DNA from: Alphaproteobacteria bacterium
GTDB lineage: Bacteria; Pseudomonadota; Alphaproteobacteria; Rhizobiales; Xanthobacteraceae
Direction: 5' to 3'
DNA length: 64,000 bases
Assembly: GCA_037200445.1 (NCBI GenBank)
Contig: JBBCGH010000001.1
Coordinates: 4,523,162 to 4,587,161, forward strand
Part shown: positions 25,595 to 35,426 of the stretch, one piece after another
How the letters are laid out: every line of letters starts with the position of its first letter
How positions within the stretch are numbered: position 1 is the stretch's first letter
Position numbers and translations under genes: made by a program
The notes under the pieces: model-generated
The model's database searches: none
What the model was told of the DNA's origin: nothing
The model's input: only the letters and a program-made list of their open reading frames with translations

Positions 25595-25978
25595 CTACAC
25601 AGGCAGCCACCTGCGCGGCGTTTCGCGCCTGTCGTCGTAGGCCGCCTCGAACACCGGCGCGGCCAGCGTCGACTGGATGTGCAGTTCGCGCGTGCCGCAG
25701 TTGGAAAAGCCGTGCTTCACGCCGGCCGGCACGATCATCAGCTGCCCGGATGTCAGCCGCGCGTGCGTCTCGCCCACCCACACGTCCGCCTCGCCGTCGA
25801 GCACGTGCAGCACCTCCTCGACCGCATGCAGATGCGTCGGCGCGCCGTGGCCCGGCTCGCACCACTGCTCGAACAGGCAGAGCTGGGTGCCGCCGTTCGC
25901 CGCTGAAACGCGCATGCGGGTGAGCACGCCCTGGCGCCATTCCTCGCGCGGCGCGGTGTTGAGATCGACGATGCGCAT
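25595..25978 (-). CDS. Small cupin-domain protein
   Basis: A 127-residue single-domain cupin. Motif 1 is PTHLHAVEEVLHVLDGEADV, with His-x-His and Glu as metal ligands. Motif 2 is LMIVPAGVKHGFSN, with the fourth His ligand. It binds a divalent metal, and small cupins of this kind are isomerases, dioxygenases or sugar-binding proteins; the sequence does not decide which. The ATG at 25978 has GGGGGG upstream; the frame is open further but that is not supported. Confidence 0.82.
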   Translation of the reverse strand: MRIVDLNTAPREEWRQGVLTRMRVSAANGGTQLCLFEQWCEPGHGAPTHLHAVEEVLHVLDGEADVWVGETHARLTSGQLMIVPAGVKHGFSNCGTRELHIQSTLAAPVFEAAYDDRRETPRRWLPV

Positions 25979-26046
25979 GTGACCCCCCATTGCGAATTGT
26001 GACACTTTGGCCAACCATGCGGCCCGGGACAACCGGGGAGCAAACG

Positions 26047-26256
26047 ATGTCAGTTCAACCGCCTGCCGCACCGCACCGCGTTTCCATCGCGGATATCGAC
26101 ATTCCGTTCTGGCGCATGGTCGCGATCATCATCAAGTGGGCGTTCGCGTCGATTCCGGCCGTGATCATCATCACGATCATCTTCGCGATCCTCGGCGCGG
26201 TGGTTGGCGCGATCGTCGCGATGCTCGGGCTCAGCATTCCCAGCATGAAAATGTAG
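26047..26256 (+). CDS. Small single-span membrane protein, unknown function
   Basis: A 69-residue protein. A soluble N-terminal stretch of about 20 residues (MSVQPPAAPHRVSIADIDIP) is followed by a long, very hydrophobic segment rich in Ile/Val/Gly (residues about 23-62). A GGGGAG ribosome site lies just before the ATG. Its stop is next to the stop of the convergent MTA phosphorylase gene. It resembles small alphaproteobacterial membrane proteins of unknown role. Confidence 0.7.
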   Translation: MSVQPPAAPHRVSIADIDIPFWRMVAIIIKWAFASIPAVIIITIIFAILGAVVGAIVAMLGLSIPSMKM

Positions 26257-26257
26257 A

Positions 26258-27133
26258 TCAGCTTTTCAGCACCCTGCCCGCCACGGCATCGAGCTTCTTC
26301 AAGAGCTCCGGATCGCGCGCCTCCGGCGCCGTGATCATCGCGGCGTCGAGCGCACGGTCCGAGCCGACCGGACAGGCCTCGTGCTCGCGCGGAAAGTCGC
26401 GCGCGAGCCGACCGACCAGCCGCTTCGCTTTCTCGGCGTTGGCGGTCAGCACCTTGATGATGTCCTGCACCGTCACGGCATCGTGGTCCGGGTGCCAGCA
26501 GTCGAAATCGGTCACCATCGCAACGGTCGCGTAACAGAGCTCCGCCTCGCGCGCGAGCTTCGCCTCCGGCATGTTGGTCATGCCGATCACCGAGTAACCG
26601 AGGCCCTTGTAGGTGAGGCTCTCGGCCAACGTTGAGAATTGCGGGCCCTCCATGCACACATAGGTGCCGTCGCGCTTCACCTCGATGCCTTCGGCCAGCG
26701 CGGCATTCGCGATGTGGATGCGCAGCCGTGGCGACACCGGGTGCGCCATCGAGACGTGGGCGACACAGCCCCTGCCGAAGAACGAGCTCTCGCGCTTGTG
26801 CGTGCGGTCGACGAACTGGTCGATCAGTACGAAGGTACCAGGCGGCAGCTCCTCCTTGAACGAGCCGCAGGCCGAGAGTGAGACGAGGTCGGTGACGCCG
26901 GCACGCTTCAGGCAATCGATGTTGGCGCGGTAGTTGATGTCGGAGGGCGAAAGCCGGTGGCCCTTGTCGTGGCGCGTGAGGAATACGACCGGCAGCCCCG
27001 CGACCTCGCCAATGCGCAACGGCGCGGACGGCTCGCCCCACGGGCTCGCGATGCGCTCCTCGCGCACATTCTCGAGCCCCGGCAGATCGTAGATGCCTGA
27101 TCCACCGATGATGCCGAGGACGGCTTGGGTCAT
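26258..27133 (-). CDS. mtnP: S-methyl-5'-thioadenosine phosphorylase
   Basis: Cleaves methylthioadenosine with phosphate to adenine and 5-methylthioribose-1-phosphate (methionine salvage). Its 291 residues are standard. LGIIGGSGIYDLPGL is the N-terminal signature. Phosphate and substrate contacts are in FLTRHDKGHRLSPSDINYRA, SLSACGSFKEELPPG, YVCMEGPQFSTLAES and IGMTNMPEAKLAREAEL, and VTDFDCWH is also conserved. It is cytosolic, and the product adenine can feed apt downstream. Confidence 0.95.
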   Translation of the reverse strand: MTQAVLGIIGGSGIYDLPGLENVREERIASPWGEPSAPLRIGEVAGLPVVFLTRHDKGHRLSPSDINYRANIDCLKRAGVTDLVSLSACGSFKEELPPGTFVLIDQFVDRTHKRESSFFGRGCVAHVSMAHPVSPRLRIHIANAALAEGIEVKRDGTYVCMEGPQFSTLAESLTYKGLGYSVIGMTNMPEAKLAREAELCYATVAMVTDFDCWHPDHDAVTVQDIIKVLTANAEKAKRLVGRLARDFPREHEACPVGSDRALDAAMITAPEARDPELLKKLDAVAGRVLKS

Positions 27134-27272
27134 TGTCGGCTCCGCTGTCTGCCGGCGATTGAGCACGGCATTGGTTGTTGAGAAAGAACGCCCTCATCCT
27201 CCTCAAAACATTTCCGGTAGGCCTTGACCCCGCCCCCGCCCCGCCCCCATATAAGCGAAACGGAGATAGAAT

Positions 27273-27626
27273 ATGGGCCAGATCAAGGTCTTAGACAGCA
27301 ACATTTGGGCGAAGCATATCGAGGATGACGCCCCCCTCAAGGAGCTCATCCTCAATCTCGCACCTGGCGCCTTGATTGACCTGGAGGTTGGCGGCATCGC
27401 GGGCCGATGGGCAAAGGCCAACTCCGGAAAGGACGGGCGCGCTACCGCGGCCATCAAACCGGTCGGGACGATGAAGGAGGTCTGGAAGGACTTCTTCGCT
27501 GCGAGGCGGGGAACATTTGTAACCATCCGGCAAACCCAGCTTGCGGACAGCTATCTTGCCGCGCTCGCGGGGACGTTATCCGAATGGGACTCCGCCGAGG
27601 ACAACGAGGCATTTCGTGATCTGTGA
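27273..27626 (+). CDS. Putative antitoxin of a PemK/MazF-type pair
   Basis: A 117-residue protein encoded directly upstream of, and overlapping by about 11 bases, a PemK/MazF-like toxin. I do not recognise its family: no AbrB, MetJ/Arc or Phd motif is evident. A short N-terminal beta-rich part (IKVLDSNIWAKHIEDDAPLK) leads into a glycine-containing middle (IDLEVGGIAGRWAKANSG) and an acidic helical C-terminus ([16 protein letters not shown]). The acidic tail and the overlap are what one expects of a labile antitoxin, but the role is inferred from position only. Confidence 0.6.
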   Translation: MGQIKVLDSNIWAKHIEDDAPLKELILNLAPGALIDLEVGGIAGRWAKANSGKDGRATAAIKPVGTMKEVWKDFFAARRGTFVTIRQTQLADSYLAALAGTLSEWDSAEDNEAFRDL

Positions 27627-27948
27627 CTTCGGGGATGTGATCGTCGTCCCCTTTCCATTCGTCGATATCCCGGCAGCCAAACGACGGCCGTCGCTCATCC
27701 TGTCCAACCGCATTTTTAACGAGGCCAATGGCCACTCGATTTGCGCAATGGTCACCACCGCGGTTCGGACGCGCTGGCTGAGCGACGTTGCGATCTCCGA
27801 TCTTGGTTCGGCCGGCCTGCCGCGGGCCTGCGTGGTGCGCTGGAAGCTGTTTACGCTCCCCAACCACTTGATCGAACGAAAGGCCGGAATGCTCGGCCGG
27901 GTTGATCGGGCCGCGGTGACCTCGACTGCACGGGTGGTTTTGCCTTGA
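27616..27948 (+). CDS. PemK/MazF family toxin (probable endoribonuclease)
   Basis: A 110-residue protein from the GTG at 27616. [20 protein letters not shown], then [14 protein letters not shown], matches the N-terminal beta-barrel of PemK/MazF mRNA interferases, including the conserved basic-Pro turn (KRRP). [20 protein letters not shown] is the usual C-terminal block. These toxins cleave mRNA at short sequences. Translation probably starts within the end of the upstream gene. The next gene, fbcH, is convergent. A longer frame upstream of the GTG has no support. Confidence 0.8.
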   Translation: MICDFGDVIVVPFPFVDIPAAKRRPSLILSNRIFNEANGHSICAMVTTAVRTRWLSDVAISDLGSAGLPRACVVRWKLFTLPNHLIERKAGMLGRVDRAAVTSTARVVLP

Positions 27949-27969
27949 GCCTTTGCAAGACGCCACGCG

Positions 27970-30049
27970 TCAATGCACGTCGGCCCATACCTTGCGCTTG
28001 GTGAAGTACATGAGCCCGGCAAGCACCAGCAGGAAGATCATCACCTGGAACCCGATGCGCTTGCGCGCATCGAGGTGCGGCTCGGCGGCCCACATCATGA
28101 AGGCGGCGACGTCCTTCGCGTACTGATCGAGCGTCGCGGGGCTGCCGTCGGTGTATTCGACGCGGCCGTCGGTCAAAGGCGGCGGCATCGCGATCGAGTG
28201 GCCGGGGAAGAACTCGTTGTAGTTTCCGCCCGCCGGGATTGTGACGCCTTCGGGCGGCTTGTCCTTGTAGCCCTTCAGCAGCGCCACGATGTAGTCGACG
28301 CCGTGCTCCTGGTACTGGAAGAACGGCAACGCGTCGACCAGGAACCAGGGAAAGCCGCGCTCGTAGCTGCGCGCCTTGGCCAGCACCGACATGTCGGGGC
28401 GGCACTGTGCCGTTGTAGAGCAGGCGCGCCTGCGCCTCGTTTTTCCATGTGACCGGCGGCGGGAAGCGATCGCCGACACGCCCGTCGCGCTCGAACATCT
28501 CGCCCTGGTCGTTCGGCCCGTCCTGAATCTTGTACTCGGCCGCGATCGCGGCCGCCTGCGCCGGCGTAAAGCCCGGCCCGCCCGGTTCGGCAAGGTTGCG
28601 GAAGGAGAGCAGGGAGAGGCCGTGGCAGGTCTGGCAAACTTCCTTGTAGACCTTGAAGCCGCGCTGCAACTGCCCCTGATCGTACTTCCCAAACCCGCCC
28701 GCGAACGACCACTTGTTACGCGGCGGCTTGGGCACGTCGTGCTCGCCCTGCGCGTAGGCGAGCGAGGGCATCGCCAGATACGCCGTGGCGCCGATGATCA
28801 GCGCGATGACGACCGCGGAGAGCGGGCCGGACTTCTTCAGCACGGATTCCGAGATCGAGTTGGGCAGCGGCTTCGGCGTCTCGATCAGGCCGAGCAGCGG
28901 GAAGACGATCAGGAAGTGGATGAAGTAGTACGCGGTGAGGATGCGCGCCGCGATCACATAGCCGCCCTCTGCGGGCTTGGAGCCGAGATAGCCGAGCCCG
29001 AGGCAGACCAGCACGAACACCCAGAAGAACTGCTTGTAGAGCGGCCGGTAGGTTGCCGACTTGACCCGCGACGTGTCGAGCCAGGGCAGGAACGCGAGCA
29101 CCAGGATCGAGCCGAACAGCGCGATCACGCCCGCGAGCTTGTTCGGGATCGCGCGCAGGATCGCGTAGAACGGCAGGTAGTACCACTCCGGCACGATGTG
29201 GGTCGGCGTGACGCCCGGATTGGCCTGGATGTAGTTGTCGGCGTGGCCGAGATAGTTCGGGATGTAGAACACGAACCACGCAAAGAAGATGCAGAACAAC
29301 GCGACGATGAAGAGGTCCTTCAAGGTGGCGTGCGGGCTGAACGGCACGGTGTCCTGGCTCGACTTCGGCTCGATGCCGGCGGGATTGTTCTGCCCGACGA
29401 CGTGCAGGGCCCAGACATGCAGCACGACGACGCCGACGATCACGAACGGCAGCAGATAGTGCAGCGAGAAGAAGCGCTGCAGCGTCGGATTGCCGACCGC
29501 GAACCCACCCCAAAGCCAGGTGACGATCGACTCGCCGACCAGCGGGATCGCCGAGAAGAAGTTCGTGATGACGGTCGCGCCCCAGAAGCTCATCTGGCCC
29601 CACGGCAGCGTGTAGCCGAGGAAGCCCGTCGCCATCATCAACAGATAGATGATCACGCCGAGGATCCACAGCACCTCGCGCGGCTCCTTGTATGAGCCGT
29701 AGTAGAGACCGCGAAACATGTGGACGTATACGGCGATGAAGAACATCGATGCGCCGTTCGAGTGCAGGTAGCGCAACAGCCAGCCGTAGTTCACGTCGCG
29801 CATGATGTGCTCGACGGAATTGAACGCCATGTCGACATGCGGCGTGTAGTGCATCACCAGTACGATGCCGGTGACGATCTGCACGCCGAGCATGAATGCG
29901 AGGACGGCGCCGAACGCCCACCAGTAGTTCAGGTTTTTCGGCACCGGGTAGGCGACGAACGAGGAGTGGACCAGGCTGCCGATCGGCAGCCGCGCCTCGA
30001 ACCATTTCAGGAATGCATTTTGCGGCTGATACGTCGAAGGCCCGCTCAT
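27970..30049 (-). pseudogene. fbcH: Fused cytochrome b / cytochrome c1 of the bc1 complex, one frameshift
   Basis: A single gene encodes both cytochrome b and cytochrome c1, cleaved after translation in Bradyrhizobium-type bacteria. Residues 1-405 are cytochrome b, with eight membrane helices and the quinol-site PEWY in [13 protein letters not shown]. After [12 protein letters not shown] comes cytochrome c1 with heme site [12 protein letters not shown] and a C-terminal anchor ([20 protein letters not shown]). The frame breaks near 28396-28399: dropping one base of the four-base G run (C on the coding strand) restores [19 protein letters not shown]. Because this is a central respiratory gene, I favour a sequence error. 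It follows petA by 30 bases. Confidence 0.93.
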
Positions 30050-30079
30050 TCGTTTCAATCCTGGAAGATGTTTGCCCGA

Positions 30080-30607
30080 TCAGCCGATACGGATCTTGGT
30101 GTCGGAGACGAACTCGTAGGGAGGCACCGCGAGATTGGCCGGCGCGGGCCCCTGCCGGATGCGGCCCGAGGTGTCGTACTGCGAACCATGGCAGGGGCAG
30201 AACCAGCCGTCGTAGTTGCCCTGATGAGCGAGCGGGATACAGCCGAGATGCGTGCAGATGCCGATCAGCACGAGCCACTGGTCATGGCCCTGCTTCACAC
30301 GCGCCGAATCCGGCTGCGGGTCCGGCAGGGTCTTCACGTCGACCTTCTGCGCCTCTTCGATCTCCTTCTTGGTCCGATGCGAGATGAAGATCGGCTTCGA
30401 GCGCCAGAACACCTTGATGACCTGTCCATCGGCGATGGGGCCGAGATCAACCTCGATCGGCGCGCCGGCGGCGATCGTCGAGGCATCCGGATTCATCTGG
30501 TTGATCAGCGGCCAGGCCACCGCGGCGGCGCCGACTGCTCCGACCGTGCCCGTGGCGATGTAGAGGAAATCACGGCGTGTCGGCTCGGCCGCAGTCGTCG
30601 TCGTCAC
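30080..30607 (-). CDS. petA: Ubiquinol-cytochrome c reductase Rieske iron-sulfur subunit
   Basis: The Rieske protein of the bc1 complex (175 residues). The N-terminus has a Tat-like motif ([20 protein letters not shown]) serving as export signal and membrane anchor. The [2Fe-2S] ligands are in CTHLGCIPL and CPCHGSQYD (two Cys, two His, plus the disulfide cysteines). It transfers electrons from ubiquinol to cytochrome c1. It is first in a two-gene operon with fbcH. The 270 bases upstream, shared with divergent trmL, contain no motif I can name. Confidence 0.97.
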   Translation of the reverse strand: MTTTTAAEPTRRDFLYIATGTVGAVGAAAVAWPLINQMNPDASTIAAGAPIEVDLGPIADGQVIKVFWRSKPIFISHRTKKEIEEAQKVDVKTLPDPQPDSARVKQGHDQWLVLIGICTHLGCIPLAHQGNYDGWFCPCHGSQYDTSGRIRQGPAPANLAVPPYEFVSDTKIRIG

Positions 30608-30877
30608 AGCGAAAACCCTTTCCCCTTGCCGGTCAGCCCGTCGTGCTACCCAACAAGGACCATATGCCCCGCAAAGCGGCCCCCGGTAACGGCTAGCGGG
30701 CGCGCCGCATTTGACCCTGGGAAGGCTGAAGCGGCGCAGTCCGGAACGGTTCTATTGGCACCCTTGCAGATGATAGGCAAGCCCGCACTCGCGGCATCGC
30801 ACAAGACGAGCGTAAGCTGCTCATAGGTCAAGTTTTTCGTGGCCAATGGACGGTCCGCAAATTCGAGTTGTCGCTCT

Positions 30878-31345
30878 ATGCATCTCGCCCTCTACCAGCC
30901 GGATATCGCCCAGAATACGGGCACGATTCTGCGGCTCGCCGCATGCTTCGGAATCGAGGCCCACATCATCGAGCCGGCAGGCTTCCCCGTCTCCGACCGC
31001 GCCTTCCGCCGCGCCGGCATGGACTACCTCGAACAGGTGACGCTGAGGCGTCACGCATCGTGGAGCGCATTCGAGCAATGGCGCCGCGCCGAGCACCTGA
31101 GGCTCGCGCTGTTCACCACGCGGGCCGCGGCGTCCTATCTCGATCACAGCTACGGAAACGAGGTCCTGCTGTTCGGGCGCGAGTCCTCGGGCGTGCCTGA
31201 CGAGGTCCACGCGGCAGCCGATGCGCGGCTCGCGATCCCGATGCGGCCTGGCCTGCGCTCGCTCAATGTCGCGATGGCCTGCGCGATGGTCGTCGGCGAG
31301 GCATTGCGGCAGACCGGCGGAATGCAGGGAGAAACCCTTCGTTGA
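30878..31345 (+). CDS. trmL: tRNA (cytidine(34)-2'-O)-methyltransferase
   Basis: A SPOUT-class methyltransferase that 2'-O-methylates the wobble base of certain leucine tRNAs. Its 155 residues are standard. MHLALYQPDIAQNTGTILRL is the family start; LLFGRESSGVPDEV and IPMRPGLRSLNVAMACAMV form the knotted SAM-binding site. The ATG at 30878 is chosen by family start; the ribosome site is weak. It is divergent from petA. Confidence 0.94.
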   Translation: MHLALYQPDIAQNTGTILRLAACFGIEAHIIEPAGFPVSDRAFRRAGMDYLEQVTLRRHASWSAFEQWRRAEHLRLALFTTRAAASYLDHSYGNEVLLFGRESSGVPDEVHAAADARLAIPMRPGLRSLNVAMACAMVVGEALRQTGGMQGETLR

Positions 31346-31432
31346 CCATAACCCAACCGCAGACAGCGAGCGGTAAAGCGGCCGTAAGCCCGCGCGTATA
31401 GAGTTGCGCCCCTTAAAGCGGGGCGTCTTCAG

Positions 31433-32599
31433 GTGCAGGAAACCGACATCACCGTTGTGGGTGGCGGGCTTGCGGGCTCGCTCGCGGCCGTGATGCTCGG
31501 CCGCGCCGGCCATGCCGTTACGCTCATTGATCCGTTTACGGCCTGCCGGCCGGATTTCCGCTGCGAGAAGCTCGAAGAGGCGCATGTCGATGCGCTGCGC
31601 CGCGCGGGCGTGCTCGACGACGTGCTGCCTGCGGCGCTGCGCTACGAAAACATCTGGGTTGCGCGGCTCGGCAAGCTCGCCGAAATCAAGCCGATCGTCG
31701 AGTACGGCGTCGAGTACAGTGCACTGGTGAACCGGTTGCGCGGACTCATTCCGCGCACTGTCACGTTCGTGCAGAGCAAGGTGACCGGGCTGTCGGTCAC
31801 GCCCGAGCGGCAGACGCTCACACTCACGAACGGCGAACAGATCTCCGCGCGCCTTGTCATCGGCGCCAACGGCGTAATGGCGGACCTGATCGGCGCGCGG
31901 CGCGAGATCAGCCGCTGCCATTCGGTCTCCGTCGGGTTTGACATCGATTCGGCAAGCTGGCCGTTCGATGGGCTCACGTATTTCGGCGAAGAGCCCGGAC
32001 AACGCGTCGCCTACATCACGCTGTTCCCGCTTCCGTCGGGCGGGCGCGCCAACCTGTTCGTCTACCGCGAACTCAACGACCCGTGGATCAAGCGCTTGCG
32101 CGACAATCCGGCCGCGACCGTTGCGCAAACGCTGCCCGGGCTGGCGCAATTCGCCGGCCTGTTGCGCATCAACGGTCCGCTGAAGATCCGCCCGGTCGAT
32201 CTCACCGCGACCGAAAACCTGCTTCAGCCCGGTGTTGCGCTGATCGGCGACGCCTTCTCCACCGCCTGCCCGGTGAGCGGCACCGGCGCCGCCAAGGCCC
32301 TGCTCGATGCCGAGCGGCTCTGCAACGTCTATGTCCCGCAGTGGCTCGCGACGGATGGCATGAGCGTGGAGAAGATCGCCCAGTTCTACAACGACCCCGA
32401 CAAACGCCAGTCGGACACGCATTCCTTCAACACCTCGATTTTCGCGAAGCGCGCCGCGCTCGGACAAGGCTTGCTGTGGACCGCCTTCCGCTGGGGCTAT
32501 TACGCCGGCTCGCAGGCACGCAATCTTCTCGAGCACGGCGAGTTCGCCGAGATGCCCGACCGGCATGAACGGGTCATCTCCGCCGAAGGCGCCGCCTAG
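31433..32599 (+). CDS. FAD-dependent monooxygenase-like flavoprotein
   Basis: A 388-residue group-A flavin monooxygenase/geranylgeranyl-reductase-type protein. The N-terminal FAD motif is ITVVGGGLAGSLAAVMLGRA, and the C-terminal FAD motif GVALIGDAFSTACPVSGTGA carries the conserved Gly-Asp. It starts with GTG. No membrane segment or signal is present. The substrate is unknown. hemF follows after 30 bases on the same strand, so co-transcription is possible, but no functional link is established. Confidence 0.83.
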   Translation: MQETDITVVGGGLAGSLAAVMLGRAGHAVTLIDPFTACRPDFRCEKLEEAHVDALRRAGVLDDVLPAALRYENIWVARLGKLAEIKPIVEYGVEYSALVNRLRGLIPRTVTFVQSKVTGLSVTPERQTLTLTNGEQISARLVIGANGVMADLIGARREISRCHSVSVGFDIDSASWPFDGLTYFGEEPGQRVAYITLFPLPSGGRANLFVYRELNDPWIKRLRDNPAATVAQTLPGLAQFAGLLRINGPLKIRPVDLTATENLLQPGVALIGDAFSTACPVSGTGAAKALLDAERLCNVYVPQWLATDGMSVEKIAQFYNDPDKRQSDTHSFNTSIFAKRAALGQGLLWTAFRWGYYAGSQARNLLEHGEFAEMPDRHERVISAEGAA

Positions 32600-32629
32600 G
32601 CCTGCGCCCACCCTTTCGCGTTTCATGCT

Positions 32630-33544
32630 ATGGCCGGTGCGCCAATGAACGCGACAGCGCAGGATCTGCTCGCCGAACACCAGGCACGCGCACGCGCCTG
32701 GTTCGAGCAGTTGCGCGACGACATCTGCGCGGCGTTCGAGGCGCTGGAAGACGCCCTGCCCCCGGGCGCGCCGCTCGCTGATCGTGTGGCCGGCCGCTTT
32801 GTGCGTACGCCATGGGCACGTACCGACCATTCGGGCAAGCCGGGCGGCGGCGGTGTGATGTCGATGATGAAGGGCCGCGTGTTCGAAAAGGTCGGCGTGC
32901 ACGTCTCGACGGTGCATGGCGAGTTCGCGCCGGAATTCCGCGGACAAATCCCCGGTGCAGCCGACGATCCGCGCTTCTGGGCTTCCGGCGTCTCGCTGAT
33001 CGCCCACCTGCACAATCCGCATGTGCCGGCGGTGCACATGAACACACGCTTCGTCGCGACCACGAAGGCCTGGTTCGGCGGCGGCGCAGACCTGACCCCG
33101 GTGCTCGACGCCCGCCGCACCCAGGATGACCCCGACACCCTCGCGTTCCACGCCGCGATGAAAGCGGCCTGCGACGCGCATGCGGCGGTCGCACCCTATG
33201 AGAAGTTCAAGACGTGGTGCGACGAGTATTTCTTTCTGAAGCACCGCAACGAGATGCGCGGCATCGGCGGCGTCTTCTATGACTATCTGGAGAACGACTG
33301 GGACGCGGCGTTCGCGTTCACGCAGGATGTCGGCCGCGCGTTCCTGAACATCTATCCCGAACTGGTGCGGCGCAATTTCGCAATCCCTTGGACCGAAGCG
33401 GAGCGCGAGGAGCAGCTGGTGCGCCGCGGTCGCTATGTCGAGTTCAACCTGCTCTACGACCGCGGCACGATCTTCGGCCTGCGCACCGGCGGCAATGTCG
33501 ACTCGATCCTCTCGTCCATGCCGCCCGTCGTAAAATGGCCCTAA
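32630..33544 (+). CDS. hemF: Oxygen-dependent coproporphyrinogen III oxidase
   Basis: Converts coproporphyrinogen III to protoporphyrinogen IX with O2 in heme synthesis. It has 304 residues. [59 protein letters not shown] and [19 protein letters not shown] are family blocks with the conserved His residues. The start could be the ATG at 32630 or the one at 32645. Its stop overlaps the stop of the convergent TauE-like gene. Several heme-using proteins (bc1, globin) are encoded nearby. Confidence 0.95.
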   Translation: MAGAPMNATAQDLLAEHQARARAWFEQLRDDICAAFEALEDALPPGAPLADRVAGRFVRTPWARTDHSGKPGGGGVMSMMKGRVFEKVGVHVSTVHGEFAPEFRGQIPGAADDPRFWASGVSLIAHLHNPHVPAVHMNTRFVATTKAWFGGGADLTPVLDARRTQDDPDTLAFHAAMKAACDAHAAVAPYEKFKTWCDEYFFLKHRNEMRGIGGVFYDYLENDWDAAFAFTQDVGRAFLNIYPELVRRNFAIPWTEAEREEQLVRRGRYVEFNLLYDRGTIFGLRTGGNVDSILSSMPPVVKWP

Positions 33545-34297
33545 CGGGTTAGCGCGCCCAAGACCATCAGCAGCCCGCCGGTGATCACCACCGCATCGAG
33601 GATCGCGGTGTGCACATGCACGGGCAGCCGCTCGACCAGCGCCTTCGCCAGAAACGCCCCGGGAAACGCCACCACGCCGATCAGCAGCGCGACCGCGACC
33701 ACCTTCGCCGTGACCGCGCCGAATACGCCGAAGGTGCCGATCTTCACGATGCCGACGATCACCGAGATCGCCGCGTCGGTCGAGATCACGGCGGCGCCCT
33801 CGAGCCCGACCGCCATCAGCAAGGACAACAAGATGATGCCGGCACCGCTGGTGCCGCCGACCACAAAGCCCCAGAACACCGACGCGATGCCGAGCCCGCC
33901 GTCGGTCAGCGTGAGCCCGCGGCGGCGCGAGAGCCGGCGCAGCGGCACGGAGAGCGCCAGCATCGAACCGATCACCAGCATCGCGCCGCGCCCGGTCAGC
34001 ATGGTGTAGCCCCAGGCGCCGAGCGCCGTGGTGACCAGCGCCGCCGCGACGACGATCGCACAGCGCCGCCAGTCGATAAGATGGCGGAAGGCAAACGCGC
34101 GGCTGGTGTTGGTGAACAGCGCCGAGATTCGCGATGATCGGCACCACCGGCTCGGCGCCGACGATCGGCACCAGCACCAGCGGCATCAGTGCGCCGGTGC
34201 CGTAGCCCGCGACCCCGCCGATCAGGGACGCGAAGATCCCCATTCCGGCGATGAGCAACAGTTCGGTGAGGGAAAGATCGGCGAGGGCGGAGAGCAC
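33541..34297 (-). pseudogene. TauE/SafE-family sulfite/organosulfonate exporter, one frameshift
   Basis: A multi-span inner-membrane protein of about 250 residues. The start MLSALADLSLTELLLIAGMG and FASLIGGVAGYGTGALMPL are the first TauE repeat; GGTSGAGIILLSLLMAVGLE is the second. The frame breaks near 34128: dropping one T of a TT pair restores PIIAISALFTNTSRAFAFR and joins the two parts. All conserved parts are present, so the break may be an error. It is predicted to export sulfite or a small organic acid; the substrate is not determined. Confidence 0.82.
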
Positions 34298-34326
34298 GCG
34301 TCCTCAATATTACGAGTCGCGCTCTC

Positions 34327-34493
34327 GTGTCCCGGGCGTATCGCAGCCATAGCCGACGCGAATGCGTCGGCGTTCTTGGAAGGCCGCGCAGCGGCCTTAT
34401 GGTGGTGCGATGCAGAACCGGGACCGCACAAAGCGCGGGCGGTCCCGCATCTGCGATGCACCGCTAAGAAGCGCTGCATCGCGTGCGGGACAC
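34327..34493. repeat. GTGTCCCG...CGGGACAC intergenic repeat
   Basis: It begins GTGTCCCGGGCG and ends GCGTGCGGGACAC, with inner hairpins around CCGACGCGAATGCGTCGG and AGGCCGCGCAGCGGCCTT. Copies at 57049 and 62847 share the ends and inner words. Confidence 0.75.
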
Positions 34494-34497
34494 TGCC

Positions 34498-34746
34498 TTA
34501 ATCCGCCGTCGGCAGGCGCCGCATGGTGAACTCGATCCGCCCGTCGGGCAGTTCGCGCCAGCTTTCGATCTCGGTCATGTAGGCGGGCTTGGGGTAGCGG
34601 CGGAACACCTCGCGCGCCTTCTCCCGCGCCTGCTCGCGCGGCAGCGCGAAGGTCACGCGGCGGAACGCATCGTTCTCGGCGCGCTGGCGCAGCGCCCGGG
34701 CGGACTTTTCGGCGATCTCCCGAGGGGTTCTACGTAGACTCATCAA
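34498..34746 (-). CDS. Small conserved-looking protein, unknown function
   Basis: An 82-residue soluble, very basic protein. A helical N-terminus rich in Arg/Ala/Glu (TPREIAEKSARALRQRAEND) precedes a short beta-like C-terminus (IESWRELPDGRIEFTMRRLP). There is no signal peptide or membrane segment. The start may be 34746 or the adjacent ATG at 34743. It is divergent from the globin gene. No family is recognised. Confidence 0.6.
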   Translation of the reverse strand: MMSLRRTPREIAEKSARALRQRAENDAFRRVTFALPREQAREKAREVFRRYPKPAYMTEIESWRELPDGRIEFTMRRLPTAD

Positions 34747-34888
34747 CGATAACTCACGCTCATCAACAATAAGTCACGCGCCGAGATACCGACGATACAG
34801 AACATAACACGGCCAATACAGCTTCGTGCGAACCGCGCCCCCGTTTTTCGGTACAAATGGGCTCAACACCGATGTGACGAGGACCGCT

Positions 34889-35344
34889 GTGACGCCGCTT
34901 TCGAATACCGCGCCGACCAAGACCGACATCATGCTGGTGCGGCAGACGTTCCAATCCGTGGCGCCGCTCGCCGCCCTTGCGGCCGACATGTTCTACGAGC
35001 GCCTGTTCTACATGGCGCCGAGCCTGCGCCGCCTGTTCCCGGACGACCTGGCGGTGCAGAAGCACAGCCTGATGACCATGCTGACGGCGGCGGTGGACGG
35101 GCTCGCCGACCTCGACATGCTGGTGCCGCTGCTGATGCAGCTTGGCGCGCGCCATGCCGGATATGGCGTGACCGACGCACACTACAAGGCCGCGGGCGAT
35201 GCGCTGATCTGGACGCTGGAACGCGTGCTGGCGAACGAGTTCACGCCGGAGGTCGAGCAGGCCTGGGTGCGTGTCTATCTGCTGATCGCCGCGACGATGC
35301 AGGCCGGTGCCGACGAAGTCGCCACCATGCAGGCGGCGGAGTGA
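34889..35344 (+). CDS. Single-domain bacterial hemoglobin
   Basis: A 151-residue globin of the Vitreoscilla/flavohemoglobin type without a reductase domain. LVRQTFQSVAPLAALAADMF and FYERLFYMAPSLRRLFPDD form helices A-C with the conserved Phe at CD1. The proximal heme His is in QLGARHAGYGVTDAHYKAAG, and LTPEV-type helix H residues follow (FTPEVEQAWVRVYLLIAATM). It binds O2/NO. The GTG at 34889 follows GAGGACC and gives the family length; other in-frame GTG codons lie upstream. A palindrome follows the gene. Confidence 0.88.
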   Translation: MTPLSNTAPTKTDIMLVRQTFQSVAPLAALAADMFYERLFYMAPSLRRLFPDDLAVQKHSLMTMLTAAVDGLADLDMLVPLLMQLGARHAGYGVTDAHYKAAGDALIWTLERVLANEFTPEVEQAWVRVYLLIAATMQAGADEVATMQAAE

Positions 35345-35353
35345 GTCTTCTTT

Positions 35354-35426
35354 GGGCATGATCTTGTCCGAAAACCGGTATCCATCCCCGATCAGGGTCG
35401 AGGACATGCTTTTCGGGATCATGCCC
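35354..35426. repeat. GGGCATGATC palindrome after the globin gene
   Basis: The arms GGGCATGATC and GATCATGCCC are inverted, with secondary pairing GTCCGAAAA/TTTTCGG. It is related to the palindrome at 48942. It lies between the convergent globin and cca genes. Confidence 0.8.

Noticed and set aside
28376-29695. Long plus-strand open frame opposite cytochrome b
   Set aside because: Shadow of fbcH; charged low-complexity translation without homology signals.
30821-34297. Very long minus-strand frame (over 1,100 codons) spanning trmL, the flavoprotein and hemF
   Set aside because: Only its first part (TauE start, 34297 downwards to the frameshift) is real; the rest is antisense to three conserved plus-strand genes.
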